From Stenocarpella maydis (Eukaryota > Ascomycota > Sordariomycetes > Diaporthales > Diaporthaceae), in the NCBI GenBank assembly GCA_002270565.1, contig NQMI01000074.1:124001-188000 (forward strand): 64,000 nt of DNA. The letters run 5' to 3'. Shown here piece after piece: positions 11,901 to 25,653 of the stretch. The notes beneath the pieces are model-generated. The model saw nothing but the letters and a program-made list of their open reading frames with translations, was not told the DNA's origin and did not search any database. The translations under genes and the position numbers were made by a program. Every line of letters begins with the position of its first letter. Positions within the stretch are counted from its first letter, which is position 1.

Positions 11901-14900
11901 GCTTGCCGGAGCAGCGTTCAAGTGTCCAATCGATCCTGTGAGTACTTTACTGACTCTGTCTCTTAGGTATGACTACAAGACAAATCAATGGGAATTTTCC
12001 CTTGACCGACTCTTCGAGGAGTTCTCAGGCAACCAAAATTATGATGTCTTGGATACCAGTAAGTAACTTCTCTGCCACTTGTGCCGTGGGCCGTTTTATT
12101 GTTCGAATGACTGAATTAGGAGCCCGAGGCTCCCAATTTATCTGTTCGCGGCTCAGTCACAAATCCAAAAACCATTTAGCGAGACTCGCTGACCTGACTA
12201 TCAAAGATTTCATAACACGGCGGCTCAATGAGATGCCAGAAGCTTCGAAGTGTCTCTTGGCCTGGGCGTCCTTGCTAGGCCACTCCTTCTCATTCGAGCT
12301 CATCTGTCATCTCCTCAGCGGCGAATGCCAAGACGCATGTGGGCAGTCCCACGCGGAGCACATCCACAAGACATACACGCAGGAGGAGGCCGTGGCAGGA
12401 TTGCAAGCTGCCATACAGGCATACATCATTGTGCCTGGCGATGTTGATGATCGATTCCGATTCGGTAAGCTCCCTTCAACATCCGAGCACGCATATGTCG
12501 CGGTAGACTGACAAATGGGATAGCCCATGATCACTTGGCCCAGGCCTCTAGACAATTGAAAATATGTGAGGCTCGTGCGATGCACTTCACCGTTGCCCAA
12601 GTCCTGATGGCAAGTACCCTCCGCACATATCAGTATGTATCAATGCTGACAGGGATGTCTTAGAAATATTATGCAGAAGACGGAAAGTCGAAAGACAATA
12701 TTGCTTCCCATATCTGCGAGTCCGTGGACATCATCAGACAACGAGTTAAAATAAGGCGTCCATACCGGCAACTGCTGTTCGATTGCGCAAAGCTCAGCAC
12801 AGAACGGGGTGCGCGACCGACTGCTGCGAAATTTTATACTAATGCCGTCGCTCTGTTGCAGCCCGACCCATGGAACGACGAAGCCGAAGATGTGTCTTAT
12901 GAAGAGACTAATCAGCTATACCTCCGGGCTGCAGAATGTTACCTCTACATGGGAAACCACGGGGCCGCCAATGCTCTTCTTGGGACAATCTTCCTATCTG
13001 CACGATCAGCCTTTGACAAGGCGCCCGCCTCTGTCTGTGCTGCGATCTAGAATATTCGCGCAGGCCGGTGACGCTGAAGAAGCGCTGGCGTGTCTGTTAC
13101 AGTCCCTCAGGGAACTCGCGGTGCCTTTTGATGACAATCCGACATACGAGAAGTGCGATGTGGAGTTTGAGAGGTTGACGTCCAAAATCCGCTTGATGGA
13201 GCGCAGCGAGGTCATCAACCCACGCCACACGGTCGACCCTAACCTAGCCTCCATAGGCGCCGTGCTCGCCGACGCCATTAGTGCAGCCTGGTGGAGCAAC
13301 TGCCTCATGTTCTACCACCTCTCGCTGGTGATGGTAGATGTCCACTTGACTCGAGGGGCATTCCCGAGTTCTGGGATGGCATTCCTCCATCTCTCTATGG
13401 TTGCTCTCAGCAGACATAGCCTCACAGAGTTGGCCCTGAATCTGGGCTCGATTTGTCTGGACTTGTTGGACAAATACCGTGATGCCTTCTCCATGGCTCG
13501 TGGGTATATGCTTTACGCCAGTTTTGTTGGTCATATTCATTATCCCCTGAGCGTCGCAGTCCACCAGGTCGAAGGTGCCGTGGAATATGCAACCGTCGCG
13601 GGCGACCGGACGTCAACAATCTTGAGCTTTGGGCTCTTGGCCCAGCTCAAGTTTTTTGCCAGTGAAAACTGCGGCGATCTTGAAGCTTTCTGTCAATACG
13701 GCTGTGAAGACGTACCTAATTGGCACCAGGACACAAGGGGCGGGACCCTTCTAATTGCAGTCCGGCAGGTTGCGCGAGCACTGCAGGGAAAGACACGGAA
13801 TTCAATTGCTGATGAGGTCATGAATGATACCCAAACTTCTCACAATTCTGCATCCTACAAGGCATGGCTGGAGGCGAACGCAAAAAACGGCGGTCGATCT
13901 CTGATATGGTACGAGACCATGGAAATTATTCCCCTCTTCCTGTTTTCTCACTACGAAAGAGCGGCGCAATTGGGCAAACACTGCGTTGCCAACGAACACC
14001 TTATCTGGAGTGCCCGGAACACGAGGTGTGCCATGTTGTTCTATGGCCTGTCTGTTGCGGGTCTTCTATTCCGCATGATGGAGGACCCACGCACCAGGGA
14101 CAACGATATCAATGAGCAAGTGGAAGCAATCGTTGAAACGCTGGTAATGTTACGAAGGAAGATCACAGATTGGGAGGTGGTGTCCGACGTCAATTATCTG
14201 CCATGGTCAACGTTTCTCCAGGCCCAGATACACGAGCTCAAAGGCGATCACGGTTCGGCGATCCGCGCATATGAGGATGTCTTGGATCACGCCTCTGAGC
14301 AGAATTTGGTGTTCGAAGAAGCACTAGGAAATTATCTCATGGCAGGCGTCTTCATCAGACGAGGCGCGCGGAGATCAGCAAAATCTGCGCTCAGAGACGC
14401 TGTCGGCCTTTTCCGACTGATGGGAGCCACGGGCCTGGCCGATCGCATTGAAGAGGAACACAGCCTCTTGCTCCACGGTCCTACCCGTAATCCACGGACA
14501 GCGGAGGCCTCTGTACAAACCGACTTCGCAGGCGATGCACCACCAGTACAATTCCACCGTGTGGACGGGGAGGCTGAGGAGCCCAGACAACCAGCCCAAG
14601 TCGCCATGGGCGAGCTTCAAGAGAACAGAATAGGGGCCTGGCGAGGTTCCATGCAGGAGCACGAGGTGGGCGCCGGCCTGCCGGCCTTGGACATGATCGA
14701 TCTGCATGCCATCCTGGTATCGTCGCAGGTGATTTCATCCATCTTGGACGTCCAAGAGCTCCTCAAGGTATGTTGTCTTGACCTCGACCTCCTATCCACT
14801 CTCACCCATGGTTCTTTTGCGTCTGGATTTCCCAGTTCCACTCTCTTCACTCGTTACCTCCTGAAAGAAGCTGCTGTGCAGAAGCCTAGCAACATCCGAA

Positions 14901-17321
14901 CTTCTCCCCTTGACTTCACCATTGCCCTAGCTTGCAAATTCCACAACCTCCTGACACCTGTCTGCGCGGGTTTGCCCCGTTCATACCCCGCCAGGTCTTA
15001 CTACCCTGTCCAACGCTAACATGATACATCCAGACCATGGCTGACGTGGTACTGCGCTGCTGTGGAGGTACTGCTACCTTGGCGGCTATCGTCGTCGACG
15101 AAAAGAGCCAGTGGTGCGTTGCCGCCAGCGGGGACCCAGAGAAGGGAGCACAGGCTCACAAGCCTGGAATACCGTTGAGCGCCTCTCAGCATTTGGTCGC
15201 TGAAAATGTCGTTCTATACTGTACTCGGTTCAGGGAAGCCGTCTTCAGCGCTGATATCATCAGCGATGAAAGATTCGGCGTCAGCGAACAATGGCTTCAG
15301 AAGAACCCCCAAGGCAAAGCTATTATCGCCTATCCCATCTCTCATGGATCGAACCCTCTTCTTGGGGTCCTCTACCTCGAGGGCAATCCAAATGCGTTCA
15401 CAGATCGAAATGTCACCGTCCTGCAACTCCTCGTCAACCAGATCGGCATCAGCTTCTCGAACGCGCTGTCACTGAAGGCTATTGAAAAAGTCTCGAGCGA
15501 AAATGCTATCATGATCGAGTCACAGCAGCGTGCCCTGTTGAAGGCTCAGGAGGCCGAGACCAAGGCCAAGGCTGCTGAAGCAGAAGCCCGGCGCAACGAG
15601 AAGCGGGCAGAGGAGGCTGCAAAGGCAAAGTCGATATTCCTTGCAAACGTCTCCCACGAACTTCGAACACCACTCAATGGCGTTATCGGAAACTCGGAAC
15701 TCTTGAAGGACTCTAATCTATCCAAGGAGCAGCTCGAGATGGCGGATTCGATCAGAGTCTCCGCCGACTTGCTTCTTACCGTCATCAACGACATCCTGGA
15801 CTTTTCCAAGATGGAAGCCGACAAGATGAAGCTTTATATCACTGCCTTCAACCCTGAAGAGATGGTTCGCGAGGTTGTGCGAGCTCAGTCATACAGCAAC
15901 CGAGAGAAGACAACACGGCAGAATGTCAAAATAATCAAGGATATCAACTTGCCGCCAATGCTCATCTATGGCGATCCGATCCGTCTCCACCAGGTCCTCG
16001 GCAACTTGATCTCGAACAGTCTCAAGTTCACAGAAGACGGATCCGTGACCATCGGGTCTCGCTTGGATGCCGAGACCAAGGACAAGGCAACATTGACGTT
16101 CTGGGTCAAAGACACCGGGATTGGCATTTCGGCGGAGCAGAAGGCCAAGCTCTTCCAACCCTTCAGCCAGGCTGACACGAGTACGGCTCGAAAATACGGC
16201 GGCAGTGGTTTGGGTTTGTCCATTTGCAGGAGCCTGATCGAGACGATGATGAAGGGCAAGATTGAGTTGGACAGCCAGCAGAATGTCGGCACAACTGCAT
16301 GGTTCACGGTCACATTTGACAAAGCAAATCCCGATGTCACCGCAGGCGATCCCCGCGCCCTACCCGAAACATTCTCACGGAGGTCCTCAGATAATGTCAA
16401 CCGAGAGCCATCGCCCAACCCGTACCTGGATTTGTCGCAGATATCCAAGGAGGCGCTTCGCGTCTGTATAGCCGAGGACAACGCCATCAATCAGAAGATT
16501 GCCATTCAGTACATCCAGAGGCTAGGGTACAAATATGTGGATGCTTACGACAACGGCTTGAAAGCAGTCGAAGGTCTGCGCCAGAAGGCGCTAGAAGGGC
16601 AGCCGTACCACATTATCCTCATGGACGTGCAGATGCCGGTGATGGATGGTTACGACGCGACTAGGCTCCTGCGTAAAGACCCGCTCGAGACGGTCCGCAA
16701 GATTCTGGTGATTGCGATGACAGCAAGTGCGATACAAGGCGACAGGGAGAAGTGCTTGGCTGCTGGCATGAATGACTATCTGGCGAAGCCGGTGAGATCC
16801 GACGTGCTGAAAAAGAAACTGGATACCTACGTCGGTGGTCAGGTACGTCATAGCTAATGATGACAACGAATGTTCAGATTCCATGTTATATTAATGCAAC
16901 CTAACGACAGGCACCTGCCGACCGCAAAATCAGCGACGTGTCTGCAGCAAGTGTCCAGTCAGCCACTGCGACAAGCCCGCCTCCGTCTTTGCTAGAGCAC
17001 AATGGATCTTCGGCTGTGGCAAAGGAGAGCAAACAGCCGGTGGCCATCGTCGCCAACCACCACCAGAGCAACCGAGACATTCCCGCCCCCCCTAGCAGGA
17101 GCTCGAGTGACAACCGGCTATCTGATGCTGGCTCGGTGGAAAGTACGGCGGGGAAAGTACGCAACAAGTTGACAAAGAATCGGCTGAGCCAAGATCCGTC
17201 TGGGCCTGCCGAAGGCAAAGGTAAGGAGAAGGAGAAGGAGAAAGCCAAGGCAGTGTTGAAGAAGAAGAACCCCCAAGACAGGAGGGAGAGCCTCAGCATT
17301 GATCCGCATGATCAGTCATGA
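8991..17321 (+). CDS. Group X hybrid histidine kinase (kinase-like / AAA-ATPase / GAF / HisKA / HATPase / REC), apparently frameshifted
   Basis: Exons: 8991-9130, 9224-11719, 11967-12058, 12207-12464 (start 12120 is an alternative), 12524-12609, 12664-14767, 15034-16842 and 16911-17321; about 2,463 aa if the frame is bridged. Order of domains: a Ser/Thr-kinase-like fold (about residues 100-400) with HGELRGDS where HRD is expected; an AAA/STAND-type ATPase with P-loop GAGGLGKS (about 580) and Walker [12 protein letters not shown]; a long helical region; GAF (about 1725-1880); coiled coil; HisKA with phosphoacceptor His in [10 protein letters not shown] (about 1932); HATPase with DTGIGIS and GGSGLGLS; receiver with phosphoacceptor Asp in [12 protein letters not shown] (about 2254); then a Lys/Ser-rich tail. 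This architecture is that of S. pombe Mak2/Mak3 and Candida Chk1, sensors that feed a His-Asp phosphorelay, in some cases for peroxide stress. The frame breaks at 13030-13037, where TCTG is tandemly duplicated; without correction translation stops at 13050 after about 1,152 aa and the histidine kinase half is lost. Confidence 0.88.
12610..12663 (+). other. Non-canonical GC-AG intron in the histidine kinase gene
   Basis: The donor reads ATG/GCAAGT and the acceptor CTTAG/AAA. Using the nearby GT at 12614 puts the next exon out of frame, whereas the GC donor at 12610 restores LMKYYAEDG, consistent with the family. GCAAGT is the usual consensus for the minor class of GC-AG introns. The intron is 54 nt with a CTGAC branch site. 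Confidence 0.75.
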
Positions 17322-18889
17322 AGTGGCAAAAGCCACACGCGAATTCAACGACATGGGAAAACAGACGATAAAAGGTCACGCGGCAAAGGATTTCGGTTTA
17401 TTGTGAAAAGCAGAGAACAGGGCCACTTCTCGGGGGATGGGGGAAAGTGCTTCTAGGTTTCAGAGGCTTATCTCGGTGGACAACGCCAGCGATGCCGTAT
17501 TTTTAAGTTTCACCCACGACACGCGCCCGGAAATTGTCTTGTGTGTGAGAGAAAAGGAAAGGAAAGGAAGAATGAGGTTTCGTTTTTTGATTTTTTTATG
17601 GGGGGGGGGGGCAGCAACAGCTCCTCGCATTGCTACGTGTTCACGGAACCCCCGTTCTTGTTGGATCCAAGATGCCACTTTATGAGGCCTCAACTACGCT
17701 CAGGGGCGTGGGTGCATCCATTTTACTCTGTAGCGCAACAACTCTTGCTTGCTTTGTAGGGCTTCATCAGCGCGTCGGGGGCGACGAGGTCTTTTCCTCT
17801 CCAAACAACGTTTAGAGTAAGGCCCCAAACCAGGGAGGCACAGGAACAAGATAGGCATGCCACACAGATCAAAAGGATTACGAACAATCAATACCACCAC
17901 GACGGTTCTGAATATCATTGCGCTCGCTATATAAAGTGAGCAATGTTCCGCGCACACGTGAAGGAATAATCGTAGCAGGGCTGCGGCCGATCGCAACCGG
18001 CACATGAAACCGGCCAGCGAGCCGGACGCGACACAGCAAGCAGCTCAACGTGTCAAGTAGAGGCACTGCAACTTGGTCTTAACGACAACCGCAAGAACCA
18101 AGCAGTTCGGCCCGCCTGACTCGAATGGCCTGCCTCGTCCCGCCCGAACCACAAAGACAGATGTAGATATTTATGCCCGCGAGTGGTCACCGCCCTCGCG
18201 GCCCCCCCCCTTCCGAACTCAATCGGGGAGGGCCGACGGTGGAGCCGCCTTAAAAGATGGAGCCCCCGACTTACGTGGAGACCGCATGTCACAAAGCTAT
18301 CTGCCGTGTATAATAAACATGTGCTGCCAGCTCTCCGGGCTCGGTGACATCACGCACCAGCAGGGCGTGCGGCATTTTGATGCGGAAAAAATGAAGTGAG
18401 GCCAGGATTTAAGATGAACTGTGGGGTTTATCGCTGCGGCTCAGGAAATGGCAGTGGGAGGACCCATTAAACGCATCGGGAGCTACTGGAAGCTCTCCAT
18501 AGACGGGGAGGGGGAAGCATCTCTTGTTCTTTTTGGAAGGTAGGCCCCTAGGGCAAAGTGGTATGTATGTGTGGTGTAGAATCTCTATGTCTATCGAATC
18601 ATTGGAGCCATTGTACCAAGGGCAGGGTCATGTGCCCTCGCATCTCTTTCTATACAGGCCTTGCTCGTTCCTCTTGCTACCTCGCCTGGCGAGAGTGACG
18701 AGGACGTAGCCGCGTGGTGGTCTTCTCAGGCCCCGTCTACCCGGAACTACATCATACTGGAAATATCGCATCGCAATGTCAACCAAGTATTCCGTCTTGT
18801 GTGATCTCCAGGCAACTCCTAGCCTGAATCTAGCAAAATCCGCCCATATATCCCGTAATACATGCGCACGCACAACTGCCCTTTGCCTC
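17322..18889. other. Tail-to-tail intergenic region, kinase and UGM
   Basis: Both flanking genes end here, so 3' UTRs and terminators are expected. It holds a 12-G run at 17600-17611 and a TATA-like ctatataaag at 17927-17936 that could belong to an unannotated transcript. The longest ORF, 18073-18399 (+), has no recognisable features. Confidence 0.4.
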
Positions 18890-20832
<1,943 letters not shown>

Positions 20833-23342
20833 TGTGACAGCTGTATAGAGACACAAAGTATTTCGCGTAGAGGAGAAAGGAAGCGGTGGTACTGCTCGCA
20901 GCTTTAGAGTTGCGATGCGAAGCAGGCGTAGGGGAGGGGACAATGGCGTTGAAGACGACGAGGTGTAGCAAAGGACGGTGTGAAGGTCGAGGACGGGTTC
21001 TGTAGCCGGCAACGAGCGCAAGAAATCTTTCTTTGGATCTGGACAGGTTTCTCTGGTAAATGACGGTTGTGCCCCCTCCCCCCCCCCTTTCCCCCCAAGA
21101 GAACAGGTCCCCTTTTCTTATCCTAGCACGTACACTACTGGACTACACCAGGTACTCGAGGTACCTGCCCTGCTCTGGTGGGCTGGAGGGGTGAAGCTGT
21201 AGCTGCCGCATGTGCACGTCTGTAAAATGAATGGGGCCAGGGATTTGGGGTCCCCACCATCTGTTGACCACGCTAATTTGTGCCTGGACCACCCGGGCCA
21301 CCCTGCCCCCTCCCCTGCCCCCCCTGCCGGCCTGCTGCAACCTGGCATTTGCTGTTGGGATGGGGGGCGTTCTCCCCTGGGCCCCCAGACCCTGAGACGG
21401 GGCGCTGGGCAGGCCAATTGCTGCAGAGGGCTTGACGTGCTCGAGGCCCACGGCCCCTCCATCCATCTGGCCCAGCGATGATCTCGTTGAAGTCTGCATT
21501 TGATGCGCCCTCGACACCGCCTCCGTGGTCCGCTAACTGTGTGCTGTGGATTGGCTGCCGTAGCACGCCTGTGATACTCTGGCCTGCAGTTGTCGTGCAC
21601 GGCCATCTGCTTTCCTGCTCCTACACACGTACATACGTACCTACCCATCCCCCCTTATTACGCACAAACACCCAGACTGCTAGACTGCACAACAATGATA
21701 CACACAGCACATGGTCGCGGGCAGAAGCTTCGGCCAAGTATTCCGACACAAGACATGTTTGGGTGCAAGTCGTTGGGAGAGTCGTTACAAATGTCGGGGT
21801 CTCACACGGGAGGCACAGATACCAATAATAAAGACACCGCATAGTGCCGTCAGGACTGGTGCTAGTCAAGGCAGGGCACATGCACCTTCTACTATGCCAC
21901 CTGGGACAGATAACGATACCGCAGTGGTCGACGTGGCTAACGGGGGAGACCCAATTTTTAATTTCCTCCATCAGGCCTGCCTGCGTGCCATGATTGGATT
22001 CGTCACTTTGCAAATTTTCTAGGTGTAACCTCTGGTGATATCTTCCCGGCCGTCCAATTTCCTTCATGAAATGAGCACTGCGGACTTGCACAATCTTGGC
22101 CGGGGACAGCAGATGGACGAATGTGTCACACAAGCGGCTAAGACAAAAGGAAAAGAGAGAAAAAGAAGAAAAAGAACAAGTCAGACGCGGCCGGCCGGCC
22201 GGCCGAACAAGGCGTCGGTGGTGTCGCCGGAGGAGCAAGGGGCCACATAGTATAGGCGCCCGTGCCTGAAGTGCAGCCATGCCTGTATAATATCGAAGTT
22301 GATTTATGGCTTTCTAGAAGAATCACTTGAATGGAATGGTGCAACGTCTTCTTGGCAAGCATGGCAGCAGGGCCGGGATTTCAACAATGCACAGGAATAT
22401 TATTGCTGGTGTCTACACGACATGGTCCAGTGATGAACTGTCTGGGAGACAAGTAGGACGGCAGGGAGTTGTGGGTTGCAGTGAAGCAAGCAGTTATTTT
22501 TTTTCTCCTACGAAGGACAGATGGATATCCCTGGCGACAGGGTCAGTCACTGTGCTGATCTCGTTTCACCATCGACGATCAACGAGCGCGTGGGCAATGC
22601 CGAATTCCACATTGGAAGAGCCAACGCAGGCGGAAGTCGCTGACAGGGCCTGCTGCAATAGTCTAGTGTGGTATCGTGGTAGCACCGGCTCGAGATAACA
22701 GTAAATGAGGGTAAACCGTTCGTGGTAATCTCGCGCCTTGGCCCGACAGGCGGCAGGGGATGAAATGATGGAAAAGGCAAGACAGCCTCATCTACGTCTC
22801 ACAGCTCCCAAGATCAGGTGGCGGCCAGGCCCTGCACGCACTCTCCCTGACCTCACCACGGCACGCTCAGCAGCTTAGCCGCGGGCTTGTCTCCGACTCC
22901 TTGTCCCCCTCCCTCGTGAAAAGCGGCAGTGGCAGTGGCGAGTGGCCCTCGTGTTCTCATCGCGGCGGAATACGCAAGTGATGGTTGCTGGTCCTGATGG
23001 TGGTGCGCGATGCTGCACGCAGATGCTGATGGCAGCGAGTATTCGTGGTGGAGTCTGGAACTTGGCCAGTTCCCGGTCCATGACTCGGACAATTAAGGCC
23101 AAGGTACGGCATTGGTTCGAGGGTGCTAATTATATACTGCAACACACCCAGGCGATGCCACCCTCTTGCTTCCAGACATCTGTGCTGCATGAAAAAGTAG
23201 ATAGTCCGGGCAGTTTGACAGCGGTGCCGACGTCTCTATCACAAACCATTGTGGGAACACGGCGGCGTTCCTGTTGTTCCGTGGAACATCTAAATCCGGC
23301 CAAAACGTGGGCATATCATGCGCCTGGCTTGCAGGCTTGGTT

Positions 23343-23394
23343 GGCAGGGGCCTGGCAGGGGCCTGGCAGGGGCCTGGCAGAGCCTGGCAGAGCC
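23343..23394. repeat. Short tandem repeat, GGCAGGGGCCT-type unit
   Basis: Three copies of an 11-nt unit are followed by two 10-nt variants with AGAG in place of AGGGG. It lies about 100 nt left of the first arm of the large repeat. Confidence 0.85.
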
Positions 23395-23496
23395 TACCAA
23401 TTTGGTGTCTTGCCCAAGACACCCAAAGTCTGTGCGCGGGCCGAGGCGGCGCTGCGCTACAGGCTGCTGACAGCAAGGCACTGTCTCGCCGGAGCT

Positions 23497-24328
23497 GTCC
23501 TGGAAGGCTGAAGGTGGCAGCCGCCAGAGGAAGCAGGAATTCCAATACGAGGCCGAAAACTTGTCGCCAGGTCGGCTAGTGGCCCAGTGCTCCGTATGTA
23601 TGTCATGTGGTAGCAGTGCAGTCCTACGGCTGTTACACGAACCTGGAATGTACGGGCCGGGCGGGCGAGCAGGGTCTTCCCGAACCTTGGCGTCTCCCGT
23701 CCCATGCGGCGCCGCCATCGTGGGAAGGGAAGCTTGGTCATCACGAGGGCTCTTGGGTACGGCCCATTGGAAGCTTCTCCGGCCCTCGTGATGACCAAGC
23801 TTCCCTTCCCACGATGGCGGCGCCGCATGGGACGGGAGACGCCAAGGTTCGGGAAGACCCTGCTCGCCCGCCCGGCCCGTACATTCCAGGTTCGTGTAAC
23901 AGCCGTAGGACTGCACTGCTACCACATGACATACATACGGAGCACTGGGCCACTAGCCGACCTGGCGACAAGTTTTCGGCCTCGTATTGGAATTCCTGCT
24001 TCCTCTGGCGGCTGCCACCTTCAGCCTTCCAGGACNGTCCTGGAAGGCTGAAGGTGGCAGCCGCCAGAGGAAGCAGGAATTCCAATACGAGGCCGAAAAC
24101 TTGTCGCCAGGTCGGCTAGTGGCCCAGTGCTCCGTATGTATGTCATGTGGTAGCAGTGCAGTCCTACGGCTGTTACACGAACCTGGAATGTACGGGCCGG
24201 GCGGGCGAGCAGGGTCTTCCCGAACCTTGGCGTCTCCCGTCCCATGCGGCGCCGCCATCGTGGGAAGGGAAGCTTGGTCATCACGAGGGCCGGAGAAGCT
24301 TCCAATGGGCCGTACCCAAGAGCCCTCG
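23497..24328. repeat. 254-bp repeat in three copies (direct, inverted, direct) around an assembly gap
   Basis: Arm 1 is 23497-23750. A 31-nt spacer (23751-23781) separates it from arm 2, 23782-24035, the exact reverse complement of arm 1. A single N at 24036 follows, then arm 3 (24037-24290), identical to arm 1. Arm 3 is followed at 24291-24321 by the same 31-nt spacer in inverted orientation and then by seven bases (gccctcg) that begin arm 2 before the sequence diverges. The direct copies are offset by exactly 540 nt. By eye the arms are identical. Either an assembly artefact at a hairpin or a real inverted repeat with a flipped loop. Confidence 0.9.
24036..24036. other. Ambiguous base N (assembly join)
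   Basis: This single N sits exactly at the symmetry centre between arm 2 and arm 3 of the repeat, the expected position for a scaffold join of two contigs ending in the same sequence. Confidence 0.9.
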
Positions 24329-25653
24329 GAGCCGAATGGGACTGGCCAGGCTCACGGGTGCCCAGGGCTCAGCACAGATCGCGACACGGCCAGCAGGCGC
24401 CAACCCACATCATCACGATGTCCTTGGCAACGGGCATCCGAGCTCTGGCATTGCGACGTCGCCGCCTTCGGCCCTGGAAGCATGGCAGGATAATGTGGGC
24501 TGGCCTGGCTGGACAGCCCAGATTTGGTGGGTGCCGGTGATGAGACACGGCCACGATACGAGCGTAGACGGCAAGGACAGAACTTTCCAGGTCCCCTGGA
24601 AATTCTATTCTGGTCAACTGCCGGTATGGCCATGCTGCGAGGGCGCGCGTACGCCAGCGCCGTGTTGCCTATTGATGGAGTGAGGTGAGGAAACGAGTAT
24701 AGGCCCGGTCCATCGTCGACATGGGGTTGGGAGCAGAATATCAAGAAACACCCGTGGCTGTGCTCGCCTCCGCCCCTGAGGCCTCGGGGTCGCATGTGGC
24801 AAGCAATTTTGCAGCCGTTGATCGCTTGCTTGCTGGCTGGCCAGTGGGATAGGTAGAGAGGCAGTGAAGGCAGTGAGGTTCGGAGTATCGTCAGGTTCAT
24901 AGTATAGTCCTCCAATATGCTGACCGCTGCATTGCATTGGCTGCCATCTGCGAGGACAGTCTATACTAGTGTATGGGAGGAATGAGTGGAGCCATCCCTG
25001 TTTGCGGCCAGCCCCTTTTTGCACCCTTTTTTTTCTTCTTCTTTCCTGTCCTCTTCCAACGTGCAGGTGCTACCGTAACCAAGGTTGGCCAACAGCCAGA
25101 TCGCCGCAAGATTCGCCCTCTTGGCAGCTTAGTATCATTATGGCGCTGCGACGCTACCAGCGAACCTGGTAGGCTACCCGCCCACCCGCCAGCCTGATTG
25201 GGGCCACCCCCCAAAAAGGCTTGCCCAGGCTAAACTTTTAGTGTCCACTATGAAGCCTTATCGGTATCACCCTTCGCCCTCTTCGACCCTCTTCTTCTCA
25301 CCTCCGCGTCCACATTTCCCATCCTCCTATTTCCAGGGCATTCCCCATCAGCCTCGTCCTATCCTACCAAGTCGTGTCTGCGCATTGACCTTGCACGGAT
25401 CTGTACCCAGACTGCTGAAGTTTATCTTGCGACCGGCCACCTCGTCTTGCAAGCCCGACGCTTTCCCCTCCCGGTCTCGCATCTGAGCAAACCAGGCCTC
25501 TCGTTACACAACCTTCTTTTCTTTCTCTGTCTGTCTTGTCCTGGTCTCGACCTCGCACTGTGACGCCGTCTCTCTGCAACAGCGGCAGCGCAACTCCATC
25601 AGACAACCCTTTTCTCCTACCATCACGCTCCCAAGGTTGTTCGGTTCACCAAG

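Larger units (their letters stand above)
20833..25653. other. 4.8-kb gene-free interval with palindromic repeat
   Basis: Apart from the UGM 5' leader and the promoter of the next gene, nothing here reads as coding. ORFs on both strands overlap each other and lack domain-like composition. The interval holds a CCGG-repeat island near 22190-22205, an 11-nt tandem repeat at about 23343-23394 and the three-arm repeat at 23497-24328. The part at 25245-25653 is pyrimidine-rich and probably the leader of the transporter at 25654. Confidence 0.45.

Noticed and set aside
12664..13050. A short intron to explain the frame change in the kinase
   Set aside because: The only GT-AG pair next to the break would be 18 nt and keeps the wrong frame; the TCTG duplication explains the shift.
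23290..24683. Several 100-211 codon ORFs across the palindrome
   Set aside because: The same text appears on both strands because of the inverted repeat, and some frames cross the N. There is no family match.
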